A stretch of 64,000 bases of DNA from Amblyornis subalaris (lineage: Eukaryota > Chordata > Aves > Passeriformes > Ptilonorhynchidae), in assembly GCA_018881555.1 (NCBI GenBank), contig JACAXG010000007.1, positions 16,411,235 to 16,475,234 of the forward strand, written 5' to 3'. Each line of letters starts with the position of its first letter. Position 1 is the stretch's first letter. Shown piece by piece: positions 27,519 through 39,760 of the stretch. Made by a program: the position numbers and the translations under genes. The notes under the pieces are model-generated. The model was not told where the DNA came from. It saw nothing but the letters and a program-made list of their open reading frames with translations, and searched no databases.

Positions 27519-27618
27519 ATACCAATGTTATACAAATACCAATGTCAAACAAAATACCAAATACCAATTGTATACCAATTATAAACAAAATACCAAATAC
27601 CAATTGTATACCAATTAT
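27519..27618. repeat. Minisatellite with 36-bp unit
   Basis: Two exact adjacent copies of a 36-bp unit lie at 27547-27582 and 27583-27618. Each contains the words ACAAAATACCAAATACC and AATTGTATACCAATTAT. A degenerate partial array of the same TACCAAT/ATACAAATACC words precedes them at 27519-27546. The hydrophobic open frame on the minus strand (27322-27603) merely reads through the array. Exact identity of the two copies indicates a recent duplication or ongoing homogenisation. Confidence 0.9.
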
Positions 27619-29880
27619 ATACTGTCAAATTCGTTAGCGTATCTCTCTTACCATTAATGAAGCAGTCTAGACTTCTAAAAATTTTTGAGGTGTAGACTAC
27701 TTGGTATCTAAACTTCAAAACTGTATCAACATTAAGTGTTTCCCTTACTAGTAATTATGTTTAAGCACAAAATTTAAACAATCGTATTCTTCTATTATGT
27801 AACTATAGCTAATTTGAACCTATAGCCCTGTGATCTAGAAGTGATTGGGAAAAGTCTATTATCTCCTTTCCTGCACTCAAAAGCTAAAGCTTTTTCTCTG
27901 TGTTTCAGGTAAATTGTGCTAAGAAGCAGCAGGTCATCTTGCAGTTCAAGCCACATTGTTGTAATTTCATTTTTAGCCAGTTCTGTGTTATGCTCCATTT
28001 CTATATAAAATTCTTTGACTACCTGTGTCGACTATAATAATTTGAAACTGCTTGCATCTGTAGCATTAACATCAATCAAGCAGTTTAAACACAGATATGC
28101 TAAAATGCTCTCAATGTAATTCTGGAGGGAAATTTTTAAGGCAAANTGAAGGTTTCTAAAAGGAAAAATGCCCATAGAAGTACCCGGTTAATGACCAAAA
28201 AGAAGGTTTCTATTCTTTCCTGAACGTTTCCTCTTGAAATTTCCAGAAACTAAACAGCAGACCAAAAAAGCACCTCAATTGGGAATCCAGTAAAGAGCCT
28301 GAAGATCAGTGTGTTGAGGTAAAATGTGCACAAGAACACAAATACCATAATTCTAAAATAAATTCAATGCCACAGTGATCCCCTGTGTTGTATTTGGATA
28401 CAAAACATACAGTTTCAGTTCCAGTCGAAACCTCATCAAGCCTAGCTAAATTGAATCTGTCTAAAAAANGAAAATCACACAAAATCAGCCCCATTTTTAA
28501 CTGAAGAAATTCCTCTGGCATGTAAGAAATCGGTGTCCACATCTTTTGCAATATATAAAACACTCACGTATTATGAGGTTTTAGTTCACAACATATTCTC
28601 CAAGTGTATTATTGGTCCTGGAAATGACATATGAGGCAGACCACCTCTGCTGCCAGTGTAGTAGGACACTGTAGTAGACAGCTGCCTGACTTCTGACTGC
28701 ACCTCAATAGGACAGATGAGTTCATAATTCTTATAAATCTTTTAATTTCCTGTTATTTCTGTAATCTGCCCAGTTCTTAATCGATTTATTATCTCTTAAA
28801 TGCTAGTATAAAATAGCACACATACAATATAAAACTGTGTTCCACTGTACATGAGAGTTTATACCTAGTCATTGTTTTTTTGAATGAATATGAATAATTT
28901 GCCATGTTTCATTATGCTGAAGTAAATATCACAGCTGAAATTCCCACTCAAAAATCTAAGCATACAGAAGTTTAGTCTCCCTGAATGGCTCTTACTGCCG
29001 ATCCAGATATCTGCATTTTCAAAATGCCTGATGCCAATACACTCCATACTAATGGAACAACAGTCACCTGTGTCTACAGTCTTAGCTCTTTAAAAAATTT
29101 CTTTCAGTAGCCAACTCAATTCAAAATAACTCCCCATGATCAAACTCACGAAGTATTTTCACAGCCTAAAACACCAACTTCTTTGTGTTTGCTTTTTCAT
29201 TGGAATGCACACAAACCAGACACTCAGGTTTCAGAAAAAAAAAAAAANCACAACAAAACACTTCCTGCAGAAATGTAACACTTTTTTTTCCCCAAAGTGG
29301 CACAAACCAAGGTATGAATCAGTACTTGCTGGTTCAGCAGAGTTTGGTACTAACTCAGTTTCCCTGTATTGATTCCTCTTATATTTTCAATACTGAGCAT
29401 TCATTTACTTTTACATCNAAATGAGGAACTAATTCTGGGAGATATCAACCCAGGCTAAATGTCTAGACTTCCATTACATATNCAGAAAAGATAAACCTGA
29501 TTTCCAGTTTTGCAGCACTTCAGCAAGACCCCTGAATACTTCACTATGCTTTTCACCAAAGACTTAACATCAAAATGAAATGTTATTATGGGATAATATT
29601 ATGACTTCATTGCTTTTACAGAACATAAATACAATAACATTTATGTACTGAAAAGACGTTGTGATAAATTGTAAGCACATAAATGCATATTGGGTACATA
29701 TATCAAGTGTCATATAATTTATATAAAACTACTTTAATTAAAACTTGTCAAATGCATGACTTAAACAGATTTTGTAATTAAGACTAGAGCATTTTCAAGA
29801 GTTTAGCTTCTTTGTTTCTCAAAACTCAAATACGACAAAATGCTACAAGGCAAAAATGGGGCCTAGCAGTGAAACTACTA
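27619..29880. other. Unique AT-rich noncoding DNA
   Basis: No gene or recognisable mobile element. A 13-base A run sits at 29235-29247, next to an ambiguous base that may reflect homopolymer sequencing difficulty. Confidence 0.5.
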
Positions 29881-29950
29881 TTGATTTCCTCAAAACTACT
29901 CACATGTTTAAAGATAAGCACGTGCTTAAGTGTTTTGTCGGGTCACAGCC
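29881..29950 (+). repeat. Ancient sauropsid interspersed repeat fragment (likely)
   Basis: The run 'ACTACTCACATGTTTAAAG' followed by 'ATAAGCACGTGCTTAAGTG' and 'TTTTGTCGGGTCACAGCC' closely resembles a sequence I remember as widespread in turtle, crocodile and bird DNA (a form with ACTCACATGCTTAAAGTTAAGCACGTGCTTAAGTG). I cannot name the family with confidence. The match is from recollection, not from a search. Inside it is a perfect 14-bp palindrome TAAGCACGTGCTTA at 29915-29928 centred on a CACGTG E-box. Confidence 0.5.
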
Positions 29951-30611
29951 CAAGTGGCCAAACGTGCCACCATTAATCATGTTATGAGAGCAATTACTAC
30001 AGGTTTAGCTTCATTAACTTGGAATCTGAGAAAAGCCAGGATCCTATAGGAGAGATTCCATGGCCATCCCAAGGACATCCCACACGATGCACTTCCTCCT
30101 CTTCATATACATCCCCCCCAGTCTAGCAAGAAACACAGTTATTTTAGGTTTGTCATGTACATACAGGAATTATAGGCTGGGAAACAAAACGGCAGGTAAG
30201 ACTTGAAGCAGCAGTACACTACCTCAGTGGTTACTTCGTTTTATGGACAATATTGAAAGAGCCACATAATGAAAAACAATATACTTCTAGATCACCCAGT
30301 GGCTAGTTTTATTTCCAATCTAATAAAACTATCAAAATTTGCATGGACTCTTCCCTAGTCCTCATAACCTAACTATGTAAAAATCATTATTTGTATATAT
30401 GACGATTTTAAAAAATCAAGCTGTCTTGCTCTTAGTTAGATGATTTCACAATTTATTTCAGATCCTAAAAAATATTTTAAGGTAGTCTATATTTCCTAAG
30501 GAGACAATTTTCAAGTTGTAAAATGAGATCAAGTCATTCAAGTCTGATTGGAATTTTAATTTCTTCTAAAAATAACCCAAAAACTTTTGAACACACTTTA
30601 AAAAAAATCCA
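29951..30611. other. Unique noncoding DNA
   Basis: No gene or repeat recognised. Confidence 0.5.
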
Positions 30612-30635
30612 AACACACACACAAACACACACACA
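30612..30635. repeat. (CA)n microsatellite, interrupted
   Basis: About eleven CA units with one AAAC interruption. This is a typical vertebrate dinucleotide microsatellite, probably length-polymorphic. Confidence 0.85.
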
Positions 30636-33590
30636 GGAAAGGTGCAAGTAATTCCTATAGAGAAAAATCAGAGTTTTGTACAGCTGTGCAAATGGTTCAT
30701 ATACAACAAAAACTTGTTCAACCTGGAACATGACTGCAAAATTTCATATATTTATGTCCACACTTCATTCCCTTGACAAATCATAGCTTCTGATATTGAG
30801 TCCACTCTTTGAAATTACGTTTTAGCACTGTTATAGAGGGGGAAAAAATGTTATTAGACAATCACTGTTCTGTCTTCCTAAGGGAATAACTATGAATATT
30901 TTTTTTAACCTCATATATATTCATCAGCTGTAAATTACAATAACTTTTCAGCATTGACAATAGGACATTTGATCATAATCCATAATAATAATGGTCGCTC
31001 AAGCAACCTTAGAAAGACATGAACTTCGCTGATGTTAACACTCCTACCACATCCAATTAACACTAAGTGCCACCACATCCAGATTCCCAGCAATAGGAGA
31101 AGGTCTAGAATGAGTTGTGCAAACGCAGACTTGACAATTGTGCAGTCAGTACAATAAATGAGGAAAGGTGGACATTTTAATATGTGATCCAGCACAGCTC
31201 ACTGTCAAGGAAGAAGGCATTAAGTCAGCTGATAGGAAATTAAAGGCCACAAATTAGGCACAAGAGGGCAAAAGTATTTCCAGCACTTTACTGTCTTAAG
31301 CACGCCTTTGCAGTGGAAATGCTCCAATGATGAGAGAAGGAGCGAGAAGTGCTGACAAGCAGTGGTAATCTTGCTCACAAATATATAAAAGCATTTCAAT
31401 AAAGAAGTTGACCAGAAAGTGGTAACTCTAGATTCCTGTCCTATCTCCAGAGTGTCTATGTTTTAGCAGCTGTATTAAAAACAAACAAATGCAAACAAAA
31501 ATCCTACAAATAATTTTGAAGCAGGGACTACAAATGCAGGATTTGCTTCCACCAGGCAGTGTTCTTATATCCTCATCACTTACTAATCTAATCTAAAATC
31601 AGATTAAAATAAATATATTTACTTGCAACATCCAAAGTAGACTGAACAGTTTAAAATACTTTATAAAAGAGAGAAGTGAAGAAATGAATGAAAAAAAAAT
31701 CCAGTGTTAGTTTATTTACCTTGAGATTGGAACTGGAATCCTGGTTAGAAATATCTGCCTGTATTCAATTGTCTTGATCTTTTTTCTTCCCTGCATTCCC
31801 TAAGAACACACTCTCCTGTGTATCTTACATCTCCAGTTGATACCAAAGAGGAAATTCTCATCTAGTGAACATGATTTTATAGTTATAATGCTCGGGGAGA
31901 TTCTCCAGAAACCCCAGAAGGTCTCAGTCTCCTCCTGCACAAACCTACTTACCTCAAACACATTCAGGAAAAGATTCCGACCTCCCTGCTCTCTCCCAGC
32001 ATTTTTGAAGCTGCAATAGTTGCATTATGATGAGCTGTTACCTTCTATGCTTGACNGACCTTTGCTCAGCAAGCCCCTCACCAACTGGCCAATGCTTCCA
32101 CATNAACACCTTCATTCACCTACACTTCCCACGAATTTATACTTGCATACATTAATAAACTACTTTTGTATAAATATCTACAAGAGATTTCTGTTACTGA
32201 GCCATGACGGATGACTGGCTCAGTTGATTAAGATCAGAGACAATGGCAACATCAATCACTTCAGATGGCAGTGGGACTGGGTGGATTGACCTGCAAAATG
32301 TATTTTCAAGGGGTACTTACACAATATCAACCAGGGGAGCTCAAACGTGTAGTTTCCCTGGCTTTCACAGCGCAATATGATCCCTCTGCTTCTCAGAATA
32401 AGATGAAGTGTAGAGCTTTTAATGTGGAGCCCAAATACTAGTAAAAATGCTTATTTCTGACATGACAACAAAAGCTCAACTCTACAGAACAAGATAAAAA
32501 CGCATGGGAAATTTCTGTGAAGATTTATATTCTGAAATGATAAATTTATGTTCAGCAAGCAAATGAGAAACATAAGGGGGGAAAAAAAGAGTTCTGTAAT
32601 CAAATTACTTAGCATACAACAATCAAACTCACCCATTCTACAGGAAAAAAATTTAAAATATCCTTGAAAATTTCATCTTATGTAGTCAAGAAAGGTTAGC
32701 ATAAACAAAACTTCACTTCAGGAATATTCCTTTTACTCAGTTAGTACCAAACTGACTGTTCATATCTTGGGACTATTATGCCAAAAAAGAAATAAAGCAC
32801 TTGAAGTACTTTGAAAGAGAAGTACATCTGATTTTTCTGAACAGTCAGATATATGGGTTCTTTCCAGGAACAGGCATATTTAATCCATTTTCTTGGCTAA
32901 ATTCCAGCTNTCAATAATGACAGTGTTCTGCTCCACAGTTCTAAAATTCTCCTGTAATGTCTAAGGTGGTCTGTCCTACCACTGAGTGAGAAATGTCTGC
33001 ATTTTAGTACTCAAAATCTCCCTTCTCTACTACGTGTATTATGTAGAGAAATTAGTCAGGTTCTGTAAAACTGTTACATACAGCAATTAGTCAATGCAGT
33101 ATTTCTGAAAGGACCATAGATCTGCCTTACACCTACTATCCTTCACTCCTTTCCCAAGATACTGTGGCCTTCAAAATACGTTCCCATTGCGGAATAAATC
33201 CACAAAGACTGGAGCCAAGGGAAGAAACTGTGGTGACCTCAAGACATACAAGGAAAAAAGGCCTACAAAATCCACCAAGAAAACCAAGTTCTAAAGTCTG
33301 AGAAGGAATGTATAATTCTGGAGAATGCTTCTGTTGTCAAAGAAGGAAAACAGGATATTTGATGCNCTTCTCTTAATGATAGTTTTTTTGAAGAAAGCAG
33401 ATGAAACTATACAAGGATCTTGGTTTTATTTCTGCTGTGCCATTGGCCTGCCAGACAGCTGTGGGCATAGTCTCAGTCATGCTGAAGTAAATCTAGAAGA
33501 GTTCAGTACTGTAAGTACATTCGTATCAAGCTACAACCAGACGCGCTATTTTGATATTCAGTTTATTAAACATCCCATTTTACATCTGTA
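30636..33590. other. Unique AT-rich noncoding DNA
   Basis: No supported gene. The portion near 31205-31400 is repeat-free and holds AT-core words such as GGAAATTAAAGGCC and ACAAATTAGGCAC, which could mark a conserved noncoding element, but this is weak inference. Short frames (86 codons or fewer) have no family features. Confidence 0.45.
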
Positions 33591-34135
33591 AGAAATCAGT
33601 GAATGGTTGAGGCTGGAAGGGACTTCTGGAGGTCAGCCAGTCCAACCCACCTGCTCAGGCAGGGCCANCCAGAACCAGCTGCCCAGGACCATATCCTGAT
33701 GGCTTTCGGATATCTCCAAGGATGAAGGCTCTATAACCTCCCTGGGAACTTGTGCCAGTGCTCAGTCACACACACAGAGAAAAAGTGATCCTCACTATAC
33801 AGATGGACTCTCCTGCATTTCAGAGTGGGCTCACTGCTTCTGTCCTGACAGCAGGCACCATGGAAAAAGGCCTAGCTCTGTCCTCTTAGTGCCCTTCCTT
33901 TGGGTGTTCATACACATGGATGAGATCCCCATGAGCTCTCTCTTTTCCAGGCTGAACAGTCAGTCCCAGCTCTCCCAGCCTTCCCTTATACAAGAGATGT
34001 TGCTGTCATGAGCCATCCATGTGGCCCTTAGCTGGACTCCCTCTATTATGTCCACATCTCTCTTGCAGTAGNGAGATCAGAAATGGAAAAGTACTCCTGG
34101 TGTGACCTCACAAATGGCTGAAACAAACGAAACCC
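33591..34135 (-). mobile_element. CR1 LINE 3' fragment, minus strand
   Basis: This is the 3' part of a CR1 LINE lying on the minus strand, so the plus strand shows its reverse complement. The terminal core is near 33601-33650 (reads like GAATGGTTGAGGCTGGAAGG and then GTCCAACCCACCTGCTCAGG). Next come the 'CCAGGACCATATCCTGATGGC' and 'ATATCTCCAAGGATGAAGGC' blocks (about 33685-33735), the 'GCCAGTGCTCAGTCAC' block (about 33750) and the 'CTGTCCTGACAGCAGGCACC' block (about 33840). The ORF2 end follows, with 'GATGAGATCCCCATGAGC', 'CCAGGCTGAACAGTC' and 'GTACTCCTGGTGTGACCTCAC' near 34090-34112. It is about 540 bp, 5'-truncated like most CR1 copies, and without an intact frame. Its 5' boundary is blurred where it meets the next CR1 fragment. 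Confidence 0.92.
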
Positions 34136-34276
34136 TCCCTGCCAGAGTTCAAGGAGCGTGTGGATGATGCTCTTAGTCATATGGTTTAGTTTTAGGTAGT
34201 GCTGTGAGGAGCAGGGAGTTGGACTCAACAATCCTTATGGGCTCCTTACAACTTGAGATGTTCTGTGATTCTGTGA
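34136..34276 (+). mobile_element. CR1 LINE 3' tail, plus strand
   Basis: A short CR1 3' end in plus orientation, of a different type from its neighbour. It begins 'CCTGCCAGAGTTCAAGGAGC' and includes 'ATATGGTTTAGTTTTAGGTAG' and the core 'GTTGGACTCAACAATCCTTATGGGCTCC'. It ends in TTCTGTGATTCTGTGAA at 34260-34276, a well-preserved CR1 terminal repeat. It abuts a minus-strand CR1 fragment, so the pair have their 5' ends together and their 3' ends outward. It carries no coding sequence. Confidence 0.88.
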
Positions 34277-36904
34277 AACACAACGGATATGTTTATACAT
34301 TCATAGTTCCAACAATTTCCTGATAAACTCTTTTAAAATTAATTTACTTCAGATGTTATTTTCATTGTTATTATATATTGNCTCATGTCAGATACTACTA
34401 AATAGTACATAGAATTAAATAGAACATCTGACTGAAAACCAGTCATTAAAANAATCAGTAATATTTAAACTATTTACATGCCAGTAAAATTTGGATAGCA
34501 CCTTAGCTGAGCTTCTTCTGATTCTAAATTATAAGAGTCTACCTGGGGCTTCTTCACACTGACAGAGCATAAATACTCACTCTGGAAGGAGTCTGCTTGT
34601 TCAGTTTGACAGTTAGTTGCAGGTGATGCCATTCAAGCAATTAAAAGAAAAAAATTATTGTTCACAATATGATGTTGATAGATGCTTATGTGATTAGGAT
34701 AGAAGAGAAAAAAACACTTGGGAAGGAAACAAATATCCAAAAATGCTACTGGAAAAAATATGTTTATCACTGCGTAAACTCATTAATTTAAACACTAATT
34801 TTATCTAGCCATTTCATGCCAATGTTGTCTGTTAATACTTTTGGTGAATGTGAATTTTACCCTAATTATTCTTGTATTAACTATAGTTGGCAGGACCCCA
34901 TAATCCACAAAATAATACAAAATAATAGTTCTTTTTATGTTCTACAATAAAGATTTAAGTCATCAAAGAAAAAAAGTTTAGAGCATGAGTTTCAGTGTAT
35001 ACAAAATATCTTCACAATAACTTCCAGTAGAAGACACAGATGATACAGCCCCANTATTTGTCATAGATACTTTTATGTAAAATGCAAGAACTCAAAGCGC
35101 CTGTTTGATTTATTAAGTTCTTAGAACTGCTACTAATGCTGAGATAAAATAATTCTGGTTATTATTACCATATGTCGATCTGGTACAATATTGTACCTGA
35201 AGAAACTCAAATCATTGTCATAAAACTTCCATTATGTTAGAAATTTATTAGTAATGATCGACTGAAGTAGTTCAATTTTTAACAAACAACATAATTTACT
35301 TTAAAATACATTGAAAATATGACATCACCTTAAAGACTAGTGTTATTTTCCTTCATCTGTCATAGTTGATTATAGGAAATAAACTCCAGCCAAGCAAAGC
35401 TATTGGGTTTATATATCCTTACGCTGACACGGCTACTACGTACGTTTTAACCCTTTCCATCAGAAGATGGATTGGCAGCCTCTGGGAAAGCAAGAAACTA
35501 ACATCTCCTGGCTTCTGACATACAATCTACATTCCTTTCCCCCCCTTCTCAGAGTATTCTTAGTTCCATTCAGTTTGGCAGAAAAATCCTGTCTTTTTTA
35601 AAGGTAACTTTTAAAGTCTGATTTTCAAGTCCACAAGTAATGGCATCTGATAATCTTTTCCAAAAGTTCATTTGCTGTATGCTAGCAAAAAATACAGTTA
35701 AACTTGCTCAAATTCTATCTTGGATACTTGCTGGCCTTTATCTGAAAGACTGAGAAAGACATAGCAGTCTGTCACCGGGTAACATAAATAAAAGGACATT
35801 ATCCAGCTGTCATACCATGTCAGGACTGTTTATGCCAGTTTTGGGTTTGGGTTCTTTTAAAGCCACTATACCTGTAGTTGCCCATCTGACCACACAGTGG
35901 ACTCTCAGACTGTTCTTCCTTAAGAGTCACAAAACTTGTTTTTCACAAGTTTCTGAATTGTGCCATTATCCCCTGGGTCCATGCCAGTGTGCTCTCATCC
36001 TTCTTGAAATGGGTCACCACACTCATATNGAGTATTAAGTTTATTAATGTTTGATCTCAAGCTTGTTAATGCTGCATGCATAGAGAGGATCAAATTTCCA
36101 CATCAACTTTGAGATATAATAACTTTTAAGTTAAAAAAAAAATAAACCAAACAAAACCAAAGACCGGAACAATACCACTCACCTCCATTAGCCTTTTTAG
36201 CCACAGTATTTCTGTAAAAGTTAAAAATTAACTTTAAGGAAGAGGTGTTTGTTGGCTGGTTGGTTGGGTTTTGGGGAGAGATGGATGAAGTGCTCTGTAG
36301 TGATGGGCTATGGTTATGTCTTCCTCTCCAGCGAAAATTCTATTTCTCTGTATTTCTAAAGACAGCGCCCCTTACTTTCATTCTTTGCTCCTGGATGTTC
36401 AAATTAACTGTGCTGAAATACGTACTGTACCTTATAAAATGTAAATCATTTCCCGAAACTTTAAAATTAAAAAGAAATGTCATTACCCTTTCTATGAAAT
36501 AATACTCAGACATTATAAATTCATGTTGAAACACAAAGAATAATTATTGGAAAGTAATGCTAAATATTTTTGAATAAAAATTTATTGTTTCAGAATACTT
36601 CATACAGAACTTGGTTCAGGTACTGTAAATATGAGGAGAATATTCTTACAGTTGTCAGATTTATTACAAAAAAGTGTTGGAATGATTGTATAATCTCCTT
36701 TTCTTAAAATAGGGGATGAAGAAAAAGGAAATCTATAACCAGATATGCCTTTTTTGAGAAGCTTTCAGGTATTTTAGAAAAAACATACCTGTTATTTCAA
36801 ATCTGTAAATTAAGAATTTAATTTTTAAGAAGGGAATAGACTTGCCCAAAACACAGAGGCATCCAGAACTGCTGTCCAGGCATAGTCAAAAAACTACAGT
36901 CTTT
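34277..36904. other. Unique AT-rich noncoding DNA
   Basis: No gene or recognisable repeat. Overlapping frames of 73 to 85 codons near 35817-36534 occur on both strands without family features. Confidence 0.5.
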
Positions 36905-36966
36905 GAGTTGGACTAGATGAACATTGTAGGTCTCTTCCAACTGAAATATTCCATACTGCTCTATTC
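36905..36966 (+). mobile_element. Short diverged CR1 3' terminus
   Basis: The sequence GAGTTGGACTAGATGAACAT followed by GTAGGTCTCTTCCAACTGAA and a degenerate ATTCCATACTGCTCTATTC tail is the CR1 terminal core plus tail. Only about 60 bp is recognisable, so this is either a very short 5'-truncated insertion or an old copy whose upstream part has diverged beyond recognition. Confidence 0.8.
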
Positions 36967-38579
36967 TCCACAGCATTCAATAAAGCTGCACTGTGCCCAG
37001 ACCATAAAATATAAATATCCCTCTCTGTATCAAACACTCAATGTATCCAAACTAAGAAAAACAAGAGTTTGAAACACCACCTGATTTCAATTGCTGCTTG
37101 TTCTAAGTCAAGGGTAAAAATACCACCTGTTTCTGCCATCCAAGTTTAAATGATATCTAAGTCTATTAAATTTAATTTAATCAAGCATCTCCAAAAATGT
37201 GGCAAATTCTAAGAGAGCTTTCAGTTTGTTTTCGTATAGCTGTTGCCTATAAAGACAATAGTCAATTTTATGTTTAAAGAAACAATCTTATTTTTTTTAA
37301 CAGGGAATATTCAGATTTTTGTTAGCCCCAGCTTTATAAAATTCACTTCAGCAAAAAAATTTTGATCCATTTTATAAGTCATCAATAAGTAACCACTGGT
37401 TAGGACTCATATTTTTTTTGAGGATAAAATTAAGTTGCTGTCTACCATATGCNGGCCTTTTTTAGCTTCCATAAATAATTTAAAGAGTGTAATAGAAAGG
37501 TTGTAAAATTAAAAATACATACCATCATTTTTCACAAAATCTATTCCTATAATTTCAGATTTCTAAGGTGGGACTTTAATTTTCAGCAGTGTATTAATTA
37601 TTCTATGGAACTAAATTAGCCTAAAATCTCCACTGTAATTCCATATAAAAAGAAGCAACATATTACAAACACAGTGTAGAATTACTGTAAATCCTGTTAA
37701 TAGGCCCATATGAAAAGAACAAAGGCTAAAAATGTCACTTACTTTAGGAGAGATGCCATTGCTAGATGTACGACATTGGACAAGCTGTCAGAATAAGATA
37801 AATGGAGCTCAGTTGTACCATTAACCTGTGACATTTTTGACAGTGCAAGGCTGTGCACCGTGAGAAAAGCAGAATATGTATCTTTTGACTTTTCTCCTCT
37901 CAGTTAGTAATTGAACTAAGAAAAAAGATGCAATGGTCTAATATAAAAAAAAAAATACAAACCACCCCTTTTTCCATCTCTTAAAAATGTAGGAGCTCAA
38001 ATAAAGAGACCCATGTCTTCAGGACATATGCAAATATATTCCGGTGTAACATAGAGAAAAGGAAATTATACTAAGTAAATTAAGTTGTATTAAAATTTAG
38101 AACACCATAACTAATCTTTCATGAATCTTGACATTTTAAGAACAAATAACTTCCATACTGCAAATTTGATTTATACTTCTCACAAACTAACTTTAAGTAA
38201 CCAGAAAGAGAAAAAGGAACAAAGCATTATAAAATGACAATCAGTATACCTAAGGCAACACTCAATCATTATGATAGGCTCCAGTTTTAGCATTATAAAT
38301 TCCAGCAGCTTTTCCTTAACAATACATGGTCTTACTGAAAATACAAACACCACTTCTACAAGTTCTTTAAAATTATTTTACAGTTAATACATGCCAAGAA
38401 ACAGGGAAACAGTGCAAAAAAAATTTTAGATAGTTCATAGCACATAGACAGTTATACTGCATCTTATTCTCTCAAACTCCTTGAACAGACTAATCCCACG
38501 GAGTAATATAATTGTTGCTAGAAATAAACAATATGCACTATCATAAATAGCACCTTATGAAAGGGAAATCTAAGGATTG
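36967..38579. other. Unique AT-rich noncoding DNA
   Basis: Nothing recognisable. Short A runs only. Confidence 0.5.
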
Positions 38580-39760
38580 CATGGCTCAGTTACTGTGAGC
38601 TGAGGTGCTGTNACGTGGGGTAGTGAGCCAAGTCACCTCAATTCAGTGAATGGCAAAAGCTGTCTTAGAAAGGCGAGCAGCAGTCACTCAATATGGAAAA
38701 TCTTTGATGGAGTAACTAGAGTGTACAGCAATAAGAGGGTGTGCAAACTCATTGCTTGATCTACCAGACATTTGAAAAACGTGGGTTCTCCTGCTACTTT
38801 CCAGCAGATGGATTCGGTGGTGGTCAGGAGAAGTACATGGAAGCATAGAGGGCAAAAATCGCCTTGTGTCCAGCACAACTTCAGAATACAAGATTGGTAT
38901 TTTGCATTTGGAGTTCAGTTGTTGCAATAAAGCTACCTTTTCATCAGTCAGATGGATGCCAAAGCTTTGATGAAGGCTACAGCATCTCATCCAGCTGCTG
39001 AGCTTCAAGAGCTTAGAAGGCCTGCAAGAAGCTTTGTGGAATGGAGAACTGAGAGAAGAGGAGTGGCTCTTTTGTCACCAAAGTCAGTTCTTACAGCCAA
39101 CATAACCCACAAGGAGGGCTGTTTCAGGAGCAGCCCCTGCTCTCCACCTTGGCAAAGCTGGATGGGGTAGCTACATCCAGAGTAGGAGCTGGTGCTCTGC
39201 AAAACAGAACTGCAGAGCTCCTGTGCTTTGAGGTTTTGAAGACTGGACATGGACCTTTGACCTTCCCACATAGATACATTCTGGAGATATATCTGAGACT
39301 GGGCTTCCTCTCACCGACATAGCAAGCTCAGGGAAATGGGATTTCTTTAGACTCTTGTTCATGAGGTTTTGATTGCAAGAGACAAGTACTCTGACGGGTA
39401 AATGCAAGTTGTGAGGCAGCTTTGAAAGTCAACGGACTTCCAGATCAGAACAGTATCTAGTGATAATTTACTAAAACTCCAGAGAAATATAGGTTTTCTA
39501 AATTTAGACAGTAAGAAATTACATTTTGAGGCAAGAGATAGTTCAGAGAAAAGTTAAGTACAGCTGCTGGACTTTGCTCTACAAAACACGAATTATCTCC
39601 GGACAAGTGCTTCTGGTGCAGAGACTCTGGGCTTAAGCAGAGAGCTACACACTGACACCAGCAGTGGAATGGGCATATGGGCACTCATTGGAGTGAAACC
39701 ACAGCTCACTGAAGATGGCGGAAAGCACAGACATGTGAAAATAAATTTACTTAAGACAGA
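38580..39760. other. Unassigned G+C-richer block with several overlapping open frames
   Basis: This block is visibly richer in G and C than its flanks and carries a cluster of open frames on both strands (60 to 106 codons, for example minus 38688-39008 and plus 38952-39170). None has a recognisable domain. An AATAAA hexamer occurs near 38927. Possible explanations are an old LTR or other retroelement, a noncoding RNA exon, or simply a local composition shift. I see no paired long terminal repeats, primer-binding site or retroviral motifs, so I assign no identity. Confidence 0.35.

Noticed and set aside
38580..39760. Endogenous retrovirus or solo LTR
   Set aside because: No paired terminal repeats, primer-binding site, or protease/polymerase motif is visible; an AATAAA hexamer alone is not enough.
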